A stretch of DNA of 64,000 bases. Origin: Frondihabitans australicus (GTDB lineage: Bacteria > Actinomycetota > Actinomycetes > Actinomycetales > Microbacteriaceae). A program made the position numbers and the translations under genes. The stretch spans positions 2,914,001 through 2,978,000 of the forward strand of contig NZ_RBKS01000001.1 of the NCBI RefSeq assembly GCF_003634555.1, read 5' to 3'. This document shows positions 15,547 through 24,578 of this stretch, piece after piece. The stretch's first letter is position 1. The number at the start of each line of letters is the position of its first letter. The notes under the pieces are model-generated. The model was not told where the DNA came from. It worked only from the letters and a program-made list of their open reading frames with translations, and made no database searches.

Positions 15547-17013
15547 TCAGCGCGCCTCGGCCCGGCGGCCGGCCGGGGTCGCGTCGGGTGCCGTGACCTC
15601 TGCGGCGCTGTCGACGGGTGCGGGAATCAGGAACGACACCGCGAACGCCCCGGCCGTGATGGCCGCGCCGAGCAGCATGCCGGTCGAGTAGCCGACCGCC
15701 GACGACGAGCCCGAGGGCGAGCCGACGACCTGCAGCACGGGCAGCACAGCGAAGCTCAAGCCCGCGCCGAGGTTGAACGCGCCCGCATTGAGCCCGGGCA
15801 GGAAACCGGGGTTGTCGGGCGGCGACAGCACGATGCCGAGGCCGTTGAGCATGATGTTCGCGATGCCGGCGTAGGTGATGCCGATCAGCACCGTCGCGGC
15901 GATGAGCACCGGCAGCGAGTGCACGCCGACGAGAGCCATGATCAGCGTGGCGATCACGCTGCCCGCGATGCCGATGCGCAGGATCCGGCGATACCCGAGC
16001 GTCGGGGCGAGCCGGCCCGCGAACGGCCCCACGAGCCACCCGACGAGCGCGTACGGTGTGAGGAACGCCAGCGACGCGACATCGGGCTTCATCGAGAACC
16101 CGGCGTCGGCGTTCTGCGCGAGCGAGGTGACGAGGCCGTTCACGACGGCGTAGACGCCCGTCATGGTGAGCAGCGTGGTCACGAGGAGCGCCCACGAGGA
16201 GCGGCGCCGGAGGTGCGGGATGGGGATGAGGGGCTGTCGGATCCTGCTCTCGAGGGCCCAGAAGACGGCGAACGCGACGACCGCCAGCACGATCTCGCCG
16301 GCGACGAGGGGCCAGTTCGCGGCCGCGAGCTTGCCCGCCTCGTTGAGCGCGGTGAGCAGCGCGCCGATCGACACGACGAGCGGGAGGACGCCCCACCAGT
16401 CCATGCGGACCCCGTCGGACGGCCGCGACTCGATGCCCCACACTGCGACGAAGACGACCGCGATCGCGGCGACGATGGCGATGACCCAGAACACCGAGCG
16501 GAACCCGAGGTTCGTCGCGAGCCAGCCGCCGGCGAGGGCGTCGACCCCGGCGATGCCGCCGTTGACCGCGGTGATGAGGCCCATGGTCGCGCCGTAGCGC
16601 TTCGGGTCGCGCACCTCGTGCCGCAGCATGAGCAGGCAGATCGGCACGACCGGCCCAGCCACTCCCTGGATGATGCGGCCGGCGAAGAGCATGGGCACGT
16701 TCACGGCGAGCGCGGCGACCACGCTGCCGATCAGCATCACGGCGATCATGCCGGTGAGCACGCGCTTGCGCCCGACGATGTCGCTGAGCCGCGGCAGGAA
16801 GAGCGAGAACAGCGCCGCCGCGGTGAAAAACAGCGTCTGCGAGAGTCCGACGGTGGCCTGGTCGGTGTGCAGCTCATTCGCCATGGTGACGAGCACCGGG
16901 CTGAGCATGCTGGCATTGAGCTGGAACGCGATGCACGCGGCCAGCAGGGCGGCGGTCAGCGCGCCGATGCGCACGGCGGGGGCGGTGGTGGCAGGAGCCG
17001 AGGAGGTGCTCAC
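15547..17013 (-). CDS. MFS transporter, 14-helix type (probable nucleoside or sugar permease/exporter)
   Basis: A 488-residue transporter with about 14 hydrophobic helices, the DHA2/EmrB-like layout. Motif A appears as RLSDIVGRKRVL and the helix-5 region as GLITAVNGGIAGVDALAGG. GTG start overlaps the nucleoside hydrolase stop by four bases (GTGA) and has GGAGGG five bases upstream inside that gene. Fourteen-helix MFS proteins are usually exporters, yet the position between nucleoside hydrolase and ribokinase suggests transport of a nucleoside or sugar; direction and substrate are inference. Confidence 0.85.
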   Translation of the reverse strand: MSTSSAPATTAPAVRIGALTAALLAACIAFQLNASMLSPVLVTMANELHTDQATVGLSQTLFFTAAALFSLFLPRLSDIVGRKRVLTGMIAVMLIGSVVAALAVNVPMLFAGRIIQGVAGPVVPICLLMLRHEVRDPKRYGATMGLITAVNGGIAGVDALAGGWLATNLGFRSVFWVIAIVAAIAVVFVAVWGIESRPSDGVRMDWWGVLPLVVSIGALLTALNEAGKLAAANWPLVAGEIVLAVVAFAVFWALESRIRQPLIPIPHLRRRSSWALLVTTLLTMTGVYAVVNGLVTSLAQNADAGFSMKPDVASLAFLTPYALVGWLVGPFAGRLAPTLGYRRILRIGIAGSVIATLIMALVGVHSLPVLIAATVLIGITYAGIANIMLNGLGIVLSPPDNPGFLPGLNAGAFNLGAGLSFAVLPVLQVVGSPSGSSSAVGYSTGMLLGAAITAGAFAVSFLIPAPVDSAAEVTAPDATPAGRRAEAR

Positions 17014-18008
17014 AGCTGCCCTCCCTCGGCCGGCGCCGCCTGCGCTCCCGCGCCGCCCGCCGCTCCCGGATCGCCGATCCGCTCGAGCGCGTCCACCACG
17101 AGACCCCAGAACCGCCCGTGGTCGAGCGTCGTCGCGGCCCAGGTGGTGCAGTCGTCGGGCGCCGGAGCACGGAAGTCGGCGACGGTCATGCCGAGGGTGA
17201 GGGTGCCGGTGAGCTCGATGTCGATCGGCACCTTGACCGTCTGGACGATCGACGGGTCGATGACGTAGGCCACGGCGCACGGGTCGTGGACGGGCGGCGA
17301 GTCGAAGCCCTGCACGTCGCGGTAGGTCTTTCCGAAGAACTCGAGCAGCTCGCCGACGAAGCGGGCGGGCGCAGTGCCGACGGCGGCGATGTCGGCGGCG
17401 ACCTCGGGCGTCGCGAGCGCCTGGTGGGTGAGGTCGAGGCCGACCATCACGACGGGCCAGGGCGCGTTGAAGACGATGTGCGCGGCCTCGGGGTCGATGG
17501 CGATGTTGAACTCGGCGACGGCGCTCCAGTTGCCGACGTGGTAGCCGCCGCCCATGAGCACGACCTCTTTCACCCGCTCGGCGATCTCGGGTCGCTGCCT
17601 CACCGCGAGCGCGAGGTTCGTCATGGCGCCGGTGGCGACGAGCGTCACGGTGCCGGGCTCGCGGCTCATCACGGTGTCGACGATCACGTCGACGGCGTGC
17701 CGCGGGTCGAGCTCGAACGACGCCTCGGGCAGCGACGGCCCGTCGAGGCCGGACTCGCCGTGGATGTCGCTCGCGTGCTCGACCTCGCGCACCAGCGGGC
17801 GCGACGCACCGGCCGCGAACGGGATGCCGCGGATCCCGGCCACCGTGGCGATCGACAGCGCATTGCGCGTCACCTTGGCCAGGGTCTGGTTGCCGAAGAC
17901 CGTCGTGACGGCGAGGAGGTCGATGTCGGGGTTGCCGTGGGCGAGCAGGATCGCGACGGCGTCGTCGTGCCCGGGGTCGCAGTCGAGCAGGATCGCGCGC
18001 TGGGTCAT
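17010..18008 (-). CDS. Inosine/uridine-preferring nucleoside hydrolase
   Basis: A 332-residue enzyme that hydrolyses the N-glycosidic bond of ribonucleosides to base and ribose. The calcium-binding DCDPGHDDAVA motif at residues 9-19 is the family hallmark; VTTVFGNQ, LVATGAMTNLA, VVLMGGGYHVGN, AEFNIAIDPEAA and VHDPCAVAYV supply the remaining active-site pieces, the last one containing the second calcium Asp. Ribosome site GTGGAG five bases before the ATG. First gene of the hydrolase-MFS-ribokinase operon; two LacI operators lie 34-84 bases upstream. The Ala/Gly-rich tail is probably disordered. Confidence 0.93.
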   Translation of the reverse strand: MTQRAILLDCDPGHDDAVAILLAHGNPDIDLLAVTTVFGNQTLAKVTRNALSIATVAGIRGIPFAAGASRPLVREVEHASDIHGESGLDGPSLPEASFELDPRHAVDVIVDTVMSREPGTVTLVATGAMTNLALAVRQRPEIAERVKEVVLMGGGYHVGNWSAVAEFNIAIDPEAAHIVFNAPWPVVMVGLDLTHQALATPEVAADIAAVGTAPARFVGELLEFFGKTYRDVQGFDSPPVHDPCAVAYVIDPSIVQTVKVPIDIELTGTLTLGMTVADFRAPAPDDCTTWAATTLDHGRFWGLVVDALERIGDPGAAGGAGAQAAPAEGGQL

Positions 18009-18041
18009 GGTTCTCCACTTCGTCGGGGTTCGTTCACCGTC

Positions 18042-18055
18042 GTCAAGCGCTTGAC
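18042..18055. promoter_or_regulatory. LacI-family operator O1
   Basis: Perfect palindrome GTCAAGCGCTTGAC with the central CG expected for LacI/GalR-type regulators, in the divergent gap between the nucleoside hydrolase gene and the LacI gene. Confidence 0.8.
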
Positions 18056-18074
18056 GGCCATCCGGGAGGCTAAC

Positions 18075-18092
18075 ACGTCAAGCGCTTGACGT
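18075..18092. promoter_or_regulatory. LacI-family operator O2
   Basis: Perfect 18-base palindrome ACGTCAAGCGCTTGACGT, containing the same 14-base core as the first operator, 35 bases away centre to centre. It lies about 30-47 bases upstream of the LacI gene's -10 box, placing it where it can affect both promoters. Confidence 0.8.
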
Positions 18093-18121
18093 CACGTCGC
18101 ACGCTGACGCCGAAGCGGCCG

Positions 18122-18127
18122 TACGAT
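18122..18127 (+). promoter_or_regulatory. -10 box (TACGAT) for the LacI gene, leaderless
   Basis: TACGAT ends six bases before the ATG at 18134, so transcription should start at or next to the start codon. Confidence 0.6.
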
Positions 18128-18133
18128 TGCAGG

Positions 18134-19267
18134 ATGCCAGGGGAAGCGATCGAGGGCCCGCGCCCGACGCAGTCCCGCGCGCCCCGCACGCAGACCCGCT
18201 CGGCGGCCTCCCGCCCCACCGCGGCCGACGTCGCCGCCCTCGCCGGCACGTCCGTCGCCACCGTGTCGCTCGTTGCAAACGGCAAGACGAAAGGCCGCGT
18301 CGGAGCCGAGACGGTCGCCCGCGTCACCGACGCCATCGACTCCCTCGGCTACGTCGTCGACCATGCGGCGAGCGCTCTCGCCCGCGGCACCGCCGACATC
18401 GCGGTGCTGATCGCGCCCGACCTCGCGAACCCGTACTACGGCGACGTGGTGCGGGGTGTCACCGAGGTGCTCGGCGACCGGCTGCAGCTCCTGCTCGCCG
18501 TGGCCTCGACGGGTGTGCAGCCGTCGCCGGCCGTGATGGCCCGGCTCGTCGGCCTTCGGCCCGCCGGGCTGCTCGTCGACGCGCCGTCGCAGGCGTTCCT
18601 CGCGGCGCTGCCGGACGGGCCGGCGACGGTCCTGCTCGACGCACCGGGCGCGGATGCGCCGGGCACGGACGACACCGGTGCAGGCGGCGCGGCGACACCG
18701 CGCGACGCCGTCAACTACGACCTCGCGCCGGGCGTCGACGCCCTCGTCGACCACCTAGCCGACCAGGGTCACCGGGTGGTCGCGTACCTCGACAGCTCGA
18801 CCGGCACCGAGACCCTCGCCCTCCGGCGCCGACTCGTCGCGGCGGCCGCCGACCGGCGCGGACTCCGCCTCGTCGACGGCGCCTCGAGCGTCATCGAGGT
18901 CGCGGCGGCGACTCACGCGTTCGAGGCCGCCTGGCCCGGCTGGGACGACTCGGGCGCGACCGCAGTGGTGTGCGCCACCGACACACAGGCCTACGGCGTC
19001 CTGGCCGCGGCTCGCACCCTCGACGTCCGCGTGCCCGACGACCTCGCCGTCGCGGGCTTCGACGACCTCCCGTCGTCGCAGGTGACCGCTCCGGGGCTCA
19101 CGAGCGTCGCTCTTCCGGGCGCGGCACTCGGCCGGACGGCGGCGGCCCGGCTCCTGCGCGCCCTCGGCCTCGACCCCGAGGGCGCAGGAGCAGCGGAACA
19201 CCCTGCGGCCGACGACCTCACCGCACGCCTGGTCGTCCGCCCCTCGACCCTCGCGCCACGCGGCTGA
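18134..19267 (+). CDS. LacI family transcriptional regulator of the nucleoside operon
   Basis: A 377-residue repressor. After an unusual hydrophilic N-terminal extension of about 27 residues comes the LacI helix-turn-helix (TAADVAALAGTSVATVSLVANG) and hinge helix region, then a periplasmic-binding-protein-like effector domain (IAVLIAPDLANPYYGDVVRGV, AVVCATDTQAYGVLAAARTL, VPDDLAVAGFDDLPSSQVTAPGLTSV). The ATG at 18134 is chosen because a TACGAT box lies six bases before it; a longer frame would start inside the operator. It is divergent from the nucleoside hydrolase operon and most likely represses it from the two perfect operators, with a nucleoside or ribose as inducer. A GCAGGAGC motif encodes AGA in its tail. 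Confidence 0.9.
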   Translation: MPGEAIEGPRPTQSRAPRTQTRSAASRPTAADVAALAGTSVATVSLVANGKTKGRVGAETVARVTDAIDSLGYVVDHAASALARGTADIAVLIAPDLANPYYGDVVRGVTEVLGDRLQLLLAVASTGVQPSPAVMARLVGLRPAGLLVDAPSQAFLAALPDGPATVLLDAPGADAPGTDDTGAGGAATPRDAVNYDLAPGVDALVDHLADQGHRVVAYLDSSTGTETLALRRRLVAAAADRRGLRLVDGASSVIEVAAATHAFEAAWPGWDDSGATAVVCATDTQAYGVLAAARTLDVRVPDDLAVAGFDDLPSSQVTAPGLTSVALPGAALGRTAAARLLRALGLDPEGAGAAEHPAADDLTARLVVRPSTLAPRG

Positions 19268-19300
19268 TCGCCGGCCGCTGAGCTCAGTTCGCCGTCGACA

Positions 19301-20923
19301 TCACCTGCTCGGCGCCAGTGCGACGCCACGGTAGACGTCGCCCGCGGCTGCGGCTTTGACCGTCGTGAACCTCGCGGCGCTGGGCACCGTCTGAGCCGAG
19401 AGACGATCGGTCACCGTGACGATCCGGTTCGGGTCGGCACCGGGATCGCTGACACCGCCGATCGCCGACGTGACTCCCCACAGGCTGACGCTGCCGTCGC
19501 GGTTCACGCGGCCCGCGATGTTTCGGACGCCGTCGACGGCGGGAGCCCACGGGTCGCCGGTGAGGCTGTTCACGCCCGTCGGCAGGCCCTTGACCGTGTA
19601 GGGCTGACCGAGCCCGAGACCGGACTGGAGGGTGTAGTCGTAGGTCCACGTGCCCGCGATGAGCGACCACTTCTGGATCCCGGCGAGCGTCTGCTGGGCC
19701 GCGGCGGTGTAGGTCGAGCCGTCGTTCGTGTCGGTGCCGTTGCCGGCGTCCGCGACGTAGAGGGTCGAGTCGTTCGCGAACCACATGGCGCCGAAGGCCG
19801 TCGCGTTCTGCGGGCCGCCGACTTCCGGCGTCGTCACCGACTTGGCGAGCCCGGTCGGGAAGCCCTTGAGGATGCACATGTTGTACCCGGGCTCACCCGT
19901 CGTCGGGTTCACCGTGTCGGGCGTGGTCGGCGCCGCGGCGCCCCGGATCGGTGTGCCGACGCCGGTGGGGCAGGCTTTGCCGGTGGTGTCGATGAAGTAG
20001 ATCGTGTCGACACCGTTCGAGCCGCTGCCCTTCGAGTAGTACACGACACCGTCGTGCACTGTGACGCCCGCGAAATTCGTGTCCTTACCGAGCTTGTCGG
20101 CTTTGGCGACGCCGATCTGCGTCACGCTGAATCCACCTGCGGGGGTGGGCTGGCCGGGCTTCTGCACCCGCTCCGGACCCTTGGCCGGGGTGACCAACTG
20201 CGCACCGGTTCCGTAGATCACACCTGGGACGCCCGTGCCCGAGCCGTTGTTCGAGTTCCCGGCGGCGTAGTACCTGCCAGTGGCGTCGTCGAGGATCGCC
20301 GCCCGGCCGTTGTCGCCGCTGTAGGCGTTCGTCTCGGTCACGGTGAAGCGGCCACGCGAATCCACGGTGCCGATCGCCCGGTAGTTGGTGCCCGAATCGG
20401 GATTCGTGGGGTCGACGACGCCCGGGGTGTTGTCGTTCGAGACGTCGAGCGAATTCGCCGGCGCTACGTAGCCCATGAACGACAACGACGAGCCATCGGT
20501 CGACAGGTTGAGCGCACCCTCGGACTTCGACGAGAAGCTGCCCGTCATCACATCGTGACTGCGGTCGCCTCGACCGCGGGCCCCAGCGGGCACGGCGTAC
20601 GAGCCGAGCGGGCGCCCGTTCGTCGAATAGGCGTCGAGGTACTCGGGGGCGGTCACGCCGAAGTTGCCGTCCACCGTGACGTTGTCCCACACATGGGCGA
20701 ACGAGCCGTCGGCGATCGCCTTCGCGCCCGTGGGCAGAGTCGTCACTCCGGGCGTGATCATGCCGGGCGTGCCTGCGTAATGAAGGCGGGTCACGACGAG
20801 AGCGCCCGGGCCCTGCTCCGGTCGCGGCGACGCCGTTGCCGAGACGGAACCGAAGAGGCAGGTCGCGCCCGCAGCTGTGAGAAGAGCTCCGGCCATCACG
20901 GCCCGAGGGAAAGTCAGTCGCAC
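19301..20923 (-). CDS. Secreted protein, probable beta-propeller, unknown function
   Basis: A 540-residue exported protein: signal peptide MRLTFPRAVMAGALLTAAGATCLFGSVSATA, then a long stretch rich in Gly, Thr, Asn and Asp with repeated strand-turn units (GTNYRAIGTVDSRGRFTVTETNAYSG, GVTVHDGVVYYSKGSGSNGVDTIYFID, NATAFGAMWFANDSTLYVADAG, GIQKWSLIAGTWTYDYTLQSG). The repeated 'LYVADAG...W' type units suggest a propeller. It lacks a sortase motif or C-terminal helix and so should be released or lipid-free. A cysteine just inside the signal peptide (TCLFG) is not a convincing lipobox. Family not recognised; monocistronic by its isolation. Confidence 0.8.
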   Translation of the reverse strand: MRLTFPRAVMAGALLTAAGATCLFGSVSATASPRPEQGPGALVVTRLHYAGTPGMITPGVTTLPTGAKAIADGSFAHVWDNVTVDGNFGVTAPEYLDAYSTNGRPLGSYAVPAGARGRGDRSHDVMTGSFSSKSEGALNLSTDGSSLSFMGYVAPANSLDVSNDNTPGVVDPTNPDSGTNYRAIGTVDSRGRFTVTETNAYSGDNGRAAILDDATGRYYAAGNSNNGSGTGVPGVIYGTGAQLVTPAKGPERVQKPGQPTPAGGFSVTQIGVAKADKLGKDTNFAGVTVHDGVVYYSKGSGSNGVDTIYFIDTTGKACPTGVGTPIRGAAAPTTPDTVNPTTGEPGYNMCILKGFPTGLAKSVTTPEVGGPQNATAFGAMWFANDSTLYVADAGNGTDTNDGSTYTAAAQQTLAGIQKWSLIAGTWTYDYTLQSGLGLGQPYTVKGLPTGVNSLTGDPWAPAVDGVRNIAGRVNRDGSVSLWGVTSAIGGVSDPGADPNRIVTVTDRLSAQTVPSAARFTTVKAAAAGDVYRGVALAPSR

Positions 20924-21084
20924 GTGGATCTTCTTTCGTTCTTCGAAGGGATGCGACGGTGGTCTGACCGTCGTCAGGCGTCAGCGTGCTCCGCTGTTAT
21001 TAACGGAAGGTAACGACTGTTTTCCTCTCAGCGAACGGGTTTCGTCCTGCGTCGAGCAGCGAGGCGAAGCTCCGCGCGGCGCCG

Positions 21085-22464
21085 CTACATCGTGTCGAGG
21101 ATCGCCGTCAGCATCTCGAAGGTGGTGAGCGGCGAGATGATCGCGAACCGCGCCACGGGCTCGCCCGCGTGCGACGACGGCACGACGAACGCGACCTGGT
21201 CTTCGAGCAGGCGGTCCGACCACGCGTTGTAGTCGTCGAGTGTCCACCCCTCGCGCCGGAACACCACGACCGACAGCTGCGGGTCGCGCACGAGCGAGAA
21301 CCCGTCGCGCGACTCGATCTCGTCGGCGATGCGCCGGGCGAGGTCGATGCCGTACGAGATCGCCGACCGGTACACCTCGGTGCCGTGGGTGGCGAGCGAG
21401 AACCAGAGGGGGAGGCCGCGAGCGCGCCGGGTGAGCTGGATGCCGAGGTCCGACGGGTTCCAGTCGGGCGTCTCGGTGAGCGTGTCGAGGTACTCGGCGT
21501 GCTGCGTGTGCGCGGCGAGCGCGCCGGCCGGGTCGCGGTAGAGCAGCGCGCACGCGTCGAAGGGGGCGAACAGCCACTTGTGCGGGTCGACGATCAGCGA
21601 GTCGGCGTGCTGGACGCCCTCGAAGACCTCGCGCATCGAGGGCACGAGCATCGCGGCGAGACCGTAGGCGCCGTCGACGTGCAGCCACACGTCGCGCTCC
21701 TGCGTGACGGCGGCGATCGAGGCGATGTCGTCGACGATGCCGAAGTTCGTGGTGCCGCCGGTGGCGACGACGGCGAAGACGGCGTCGCCGTGCTCGTCGA
21801 GGGCGGCCTGCACCGAGTCGCCGCGGAGGCGTCCGTCTGCTCCTGCGACCGCCTTGACCACGTCGACGTCCATCACGTCGGCCGCCGACGCGATCGACGA
21901 GTGCGCCTCGGCGCTGCAGACGACGACCCAGCGGGCCGGGTTCGGCAGGCCCGCCTCGGCCCGACGGCGACGCGCCCGCGTGCGAGCCGTGACCAACGCC
22001 GAGAGGTTGCCGATGGTGCCGCCCTGCATGAAGACGCCGCCCGCGGTCGCCGGCAGCCCGAACTCGGAGGCGAGCCAGGTGAGCACCTCGTTCTCGGCGA
22101 AGACGGCGCCCGCGCCCTCCATCCACGAGCCGCCGTAGACCGACGAGGCCGACACGACCACGTCGAACGCGATCGACGCCTTGCTCGGCGCCGACGGGAT
22201 GAACGAGAGGTACCCGGGGTGGTCGGTCGAGATGCACGAGGGCGCGAGGACGTTCTCGAACAGTCCGGCCGCACGCCTCGCACCGATGCCGTCGGCGGTG
22301 ATCGAGTTGCCGGCGAGGCGCTGCAGGTCGCGAGGGCGCAGTGGCTTGTCGAGCGGGACGTCCTGGTACAGGGCCCGCCGCCTCGCGTACTCGAGCACCT
22401 CGTCGACGATCGCGGTGGTGTCTCGGGAGAACGCGTGCATGCCGTTGGCCGGAGGGTTGCTCAT
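21085..22464 (-). CDS. PLP-dependent group II decarboxylase
   Basis: A 459-residue pyridoxal-phosphate enzyme of the aromatic-L-amino-acid / diaminobutyrate decarboxylase family. The PLP lysine is in DPHKWLFAPFD; HVDGAYG has the Asp that contacts the pyridine nitrogen and AEAHSSI the stacking His; GGTIGNLSALVTAR binds the phosphate. SCISTDHPGYLSFIPSAPSKAS is the usual N-terminal substrate-side segment. Substrate is uncertain (aromatic amino acid, diaminobutyrate or similar). It stands alone, followed by a secreted protein gene on the same strand after a 161-base gap. Confidence 0.88.
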   Translation of the reverse strand: MSNPPANGMHAFSRDTTAIVDEVLEYARRRALYQDVPLDKPLRPRDLQRLAGNSITADGIGARRAAGLFENVLAPSCISTDHPGYLSFIPSAPSKASIAFDVVVSASSVYGGSWMEGAGAVFAENEVLTWLASEFGLPATAGGVFMQGGTIGNLSALVTARTRARRRRAEAGLPNPARWVVVCSAEAHSSIASAADVMDVDVVKAVAGADGRLRGDSVQAALDEHGDAVFAVVATGGTTNFGIVDDIASIAAVTQERDVWLHVDGAYGLAAMLVPSMREVFEGVQHADSLIVDPHKWLFAPFDACALLYRDPAGALAAHTQHAEYLDTLTETPDWNPSDLGIQLTRRARGLPLWFSLATHGTEVYRSAISYGIDLARRIADEIESRDGFSLVRDPQLSVVVFRREGWTLDDYNAWSDRLLEDQVAFVVPSSHAGEPVARFAIISPLTTFEMLTAILDTM

Positions 22465-22514
22465 GGTCTCAGTCTGGCCCGTGGCGCGTGCCGAGCGAAT
22501 CCCCCACCGCGAGT

Positions 22515-22531
22515 GTCACCGCCGCGGTGAC
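22515..22531. terminator. Short hairpin after the PAP2 gene
   Basis: GTCACCG-CCG-CGGTGAC, 7-bp stem, eight bases beyond the PAP2 stop on the minus strand and upstream of the decarboxylase start. No T-tract. Confidence 0.35.
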
Positions 22532-22538
22532 GCCGGGG

Positions 22539-23420
22539 TCACTCCTGCGGGCGCAGCAGCCTCAGCGCGACGACGAGAGCGATCACGGTGGCCAGGGCCC
22601 CGAACGCCGCGAAGACCGGCGTCGCCCAGACGGCGGGCTGGACGGCGAAGACGGCCGCGAAGGCGATGATCGCGGCGAGTGTCGGCACGATCCTGGCGCC
22701 CGTCAGCTCGATCGGCGACGTGCGCGGCACGAACACGGCCGACGCCGCGAGGAAGAACGCGGCCACGATCAGCACGGCACCCAGAAGGTCGCTCGGCCGA
22801 TGCCATCCGAGGGCCAGCACCGCCGACGAGACGAGGGCTGTCCAGGCGCCCAGGATCGGGAGGCACCACGCGAGCCACCTCCTCGGCACCACGATCGCCA
22901 GCGCGGTCGACACCGCCGCCACGATCACGACGTGGCCGCTGGGAAAGCTGCTCGCCAGAGTCCAGATCGCCGACCCCGGGTCGAGGGCGGGCTTCACGAG
23001 GGCGCGGGCGACGGCGTCGTCGACGAGCACGGATGCGGGCACGGCGACCGCGACCGTGGCGAGGTCGCGCCAGCGGCGTCGGGCCGCCGCGATGCCGATC
23101 GCCAGGAGGAAGCCGACCACGATGGCGCCGGTTTCGCCGTGCAGGGGCGGCAGCCGCAGAACGGAGTACGGGAAGTAGGCGACCGCTTGCCTCTCGTCGC
23201 TGCCGAAGACGAGGACGTTCTCGGTGTGCTGGCCCCACGGCGTCAGGTTCGAGATCGCGTAGACGGCGAAGGCGAGGAGGGCTGCGATCCCTGCGGCTGC
23301 GAAGCGGGTGCGGCGCGCGATCCCGGCGCCGTGGGCGCCGCTGACTCCAGGCGCCGCCGAGCTGGCTGCGTGCCTCCGGGTCGGCGCGGGCGCGGGGGTG
23401 ACGGACGAGGTGGTGCTCAC
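22539..23420 (-). CDS. PAP2 superfamily membrane phosphatase
   Basis: A 293-residue integral membrane protein with six or more hydrophobic helices and the PAP2 active-site pieces: KPALDPGS in place of the KxxxxxxRP motif, SSFPSGHV (the PSGH motif) and LALGWHRPSDLLGAV (the xxxGxHxxxD motif with catalytic His and Asp). Such enzymes dephosphorylate lipid phosphates, for example phosphatidic acid, phosphatidylglycerol phosphate or undecaprenyl pyrophosphate. The first motif is degenerate. The N-terminal 35 residues are polar and disordered. Transcribed away from the AbiE-like module. Confidence 0.85.
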   Translation of the reverse strand: MSTTSSVTPAPAPTRRHAASSAAPGVSGAHGAGIARRTRFAAAGIAALLAFAVYAISNLTPWGQHTENVLVFGSDERQAVAYFPYSVLRLPPLHGETGAIVVGFLLAIGIAAARRRWRDLATVAVAVPASVLVDDAVARALVKPALDPGSAIWTLASSFPSGHVVIVAAVSTALAIVVPRRWLAWCLPILGAWTALVSSAVLALGWHRPSDLLGAVLIVAAFFLAASAVFVPRTSPIELTGARIVPTLAAIIAFAAVFAVQPAVWATPVFAAFGALATVIALVVALRLLRPQE

Positions 23421-23545
23421 GGGATCTCCTGACGGTTTTCTCTGCCGCCAGAAAGGTAAGCCGCGCCGCGTGCCCCGGTCTTCGGTCGAACGGGTGAGGA
23501 TTCCTCCCCCGGGAGGACTAGTGCGCGATGACGAAAGGAATTAGA

Positions 23546-23580
23546 TATCACAGTAAACAGAAATAGCGACTATTGTGATA
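23546..23580. promoter_or_regulatory. Inverted repeat and promoter region of the AbiE-like operon
   Basis: TATCACA (23546-23552) and TGTGATA (23574-23580) form a perfect 7-bp inverted repeat with a 21-base spacer, in markedly AT-rich DNA 27-61 bases upstream of the first gene. TATTGT/GATAGT near the right arm could be the -10. AbiEi antitoxins are known to autorepress through inverted repeats, so this is the likely operator (inference). Confidence 0.5.
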
Positions 23581-23606
23581 GTCTCCATGCCAAGGAGGGA
23601 GAGGAC

Positions 23607-24578
23607 ATGGATCTGAATGCAATCATCGGAGCTCTCGCCGCAGCCGGGGTCCATGCGTGGCCCGTCACGAACAACACCCTCTCGACGGACTCGGGTGAGC
23701 GCATCCGGGTCAGCGATCAGGCTCGTTCGCCCACACCGAGCGCCATCGCCGCCGACCTGCAGATCGGCGGAGTCGACCGCATCCTCTATTCGGTGCCGAC
23801 GATGACGCAGAGCCTCCGCATGGCCGTCACCAAGAATGATCGTCTCGTCGTGGTCGCGGAAGACACGAGATCGCTCTGGTTGCATCGCGTCGAGCATGCG
23901 CCCGATCGCCCACCGGCCAGGAAGGCGAAGAAGGGCCCCCGCCCCTTCACTCGCTTGGCCCTTGGCCGCTCCCTTCTCCTCGGTTCACCTCAAAGAAAAC
24001 AGAACGATCTCGCCCGAGATGTCGGGAGTCCCCAATCTGCCGTCTCGCAACAACTCAAACTGCTCAGGGGTCTCGTCGAGAGACACACGGGCGGATACTC
24101 CGCACCAACCCCGTCACGACTGTGGGACTACTGCATGGCGGAGTACCCGGGGGCGGGCGGAATCACGACGTACTGGTGGAACGACACCAGCCTCGAACAG
24201 CAGGCGCGCGCAGTGCAGGATCGAGTCCGCGACCTCGGCGGAACCGCACTCATCTCCGGTGATCTGGCCGCACGTGTCATCGCTCCCTGGCGCCAACCCG
24301 AACACGCCACCCTGTATCTCGACCGCGGTCTCGACCCAGGCGCACTCGGCTTCGCCCTGGCCTCCCGCGACGACCACACACTGTCGATCACGGTTCCCGA
24401 CGACGCGACGATCTTCGCCACGGCAAGGGCTCATTCGTCGAGGGAGGGCTTGGTTGACGCTGTCATCGCCGCCGTCGACGTATCCCGAACCGGCACCACC
24501 GGTGACGAAGACGAGGGTGCCGACCGCATTCGCGGAGTGGTTCTCGATAACGCCCACCGATTGAGACTTCCGGCATGA
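23607..24578 (+). CDS. AbiEi-like winged-helix protein, probable type IV antitoxin/autorepressor
   Basis: A 323-residue protein with a strong ribosome site (AAGGAGG, 8 bases). Residues about 115-165 form a winged helix (RKQNDLARDVGSPQSAVSQQ, then LKLLRGLVERHTGGY). The C-terminal half (TYWWNDTSLEQQARAV, GGTALISGDLAARVIAPWR, HATLYLDRGLD, LSITVPDDATIFATA) resembles the C-terminal domain of AbiEi family antitoxins as I remember them. The first 110 residues (with SDQARSPTPSAIAADL) are not typical and not recognised. It overlaps the next gene by four bases (ATGA). Expected role: autorepressor and antitoxin for the nucleotidyltransferase downstream. Lower GC and different codon choice than neighbours suggest acquisition. 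Confidence 0.65.
   Translation: MDLNAIIGALAAAGVHAWPVTNNTLSTDSGERIRVSDQARSPTPSAIAADLQIGGVDRILYSVPTMTQSLRMAVTKNDRLVVVAEDTRSLWLHRVEHAPDRPPARKAKKGPRPFTRLALGRSLLLGSPQRKQNDLARDVGSPQSAVSQQLKLLRGLVERHTGGYSAPTPSRLWDYCMAEYPGAGGITTYWWNDTSLEQQARAVQDRVRDLGGTALISGDLAARVIAPWRQPEHATLYLDRGLDPGALGFALASRDDHTLSITVPDDATIFATARAHSSREGLVDAVIAAVDVSRTGTTGDEDEGADRIRGVVLDNAHRLRLPA

Noticed and set aside
13450-17268. Open frame of over 1270 codons on the plus strand
   Set aside because: Runs through the SCO6745-like gene in another frame and antisense to ribokinase, MFS and part of the hydrolase gene; low-complexity composition.
20924-21084. 161-base gap with TTAATAAC between secreted protein and decarboxylase genes
   Set aside because: Probably just the promoter of the secreted protein gene; no symmetric site or short gene seen.
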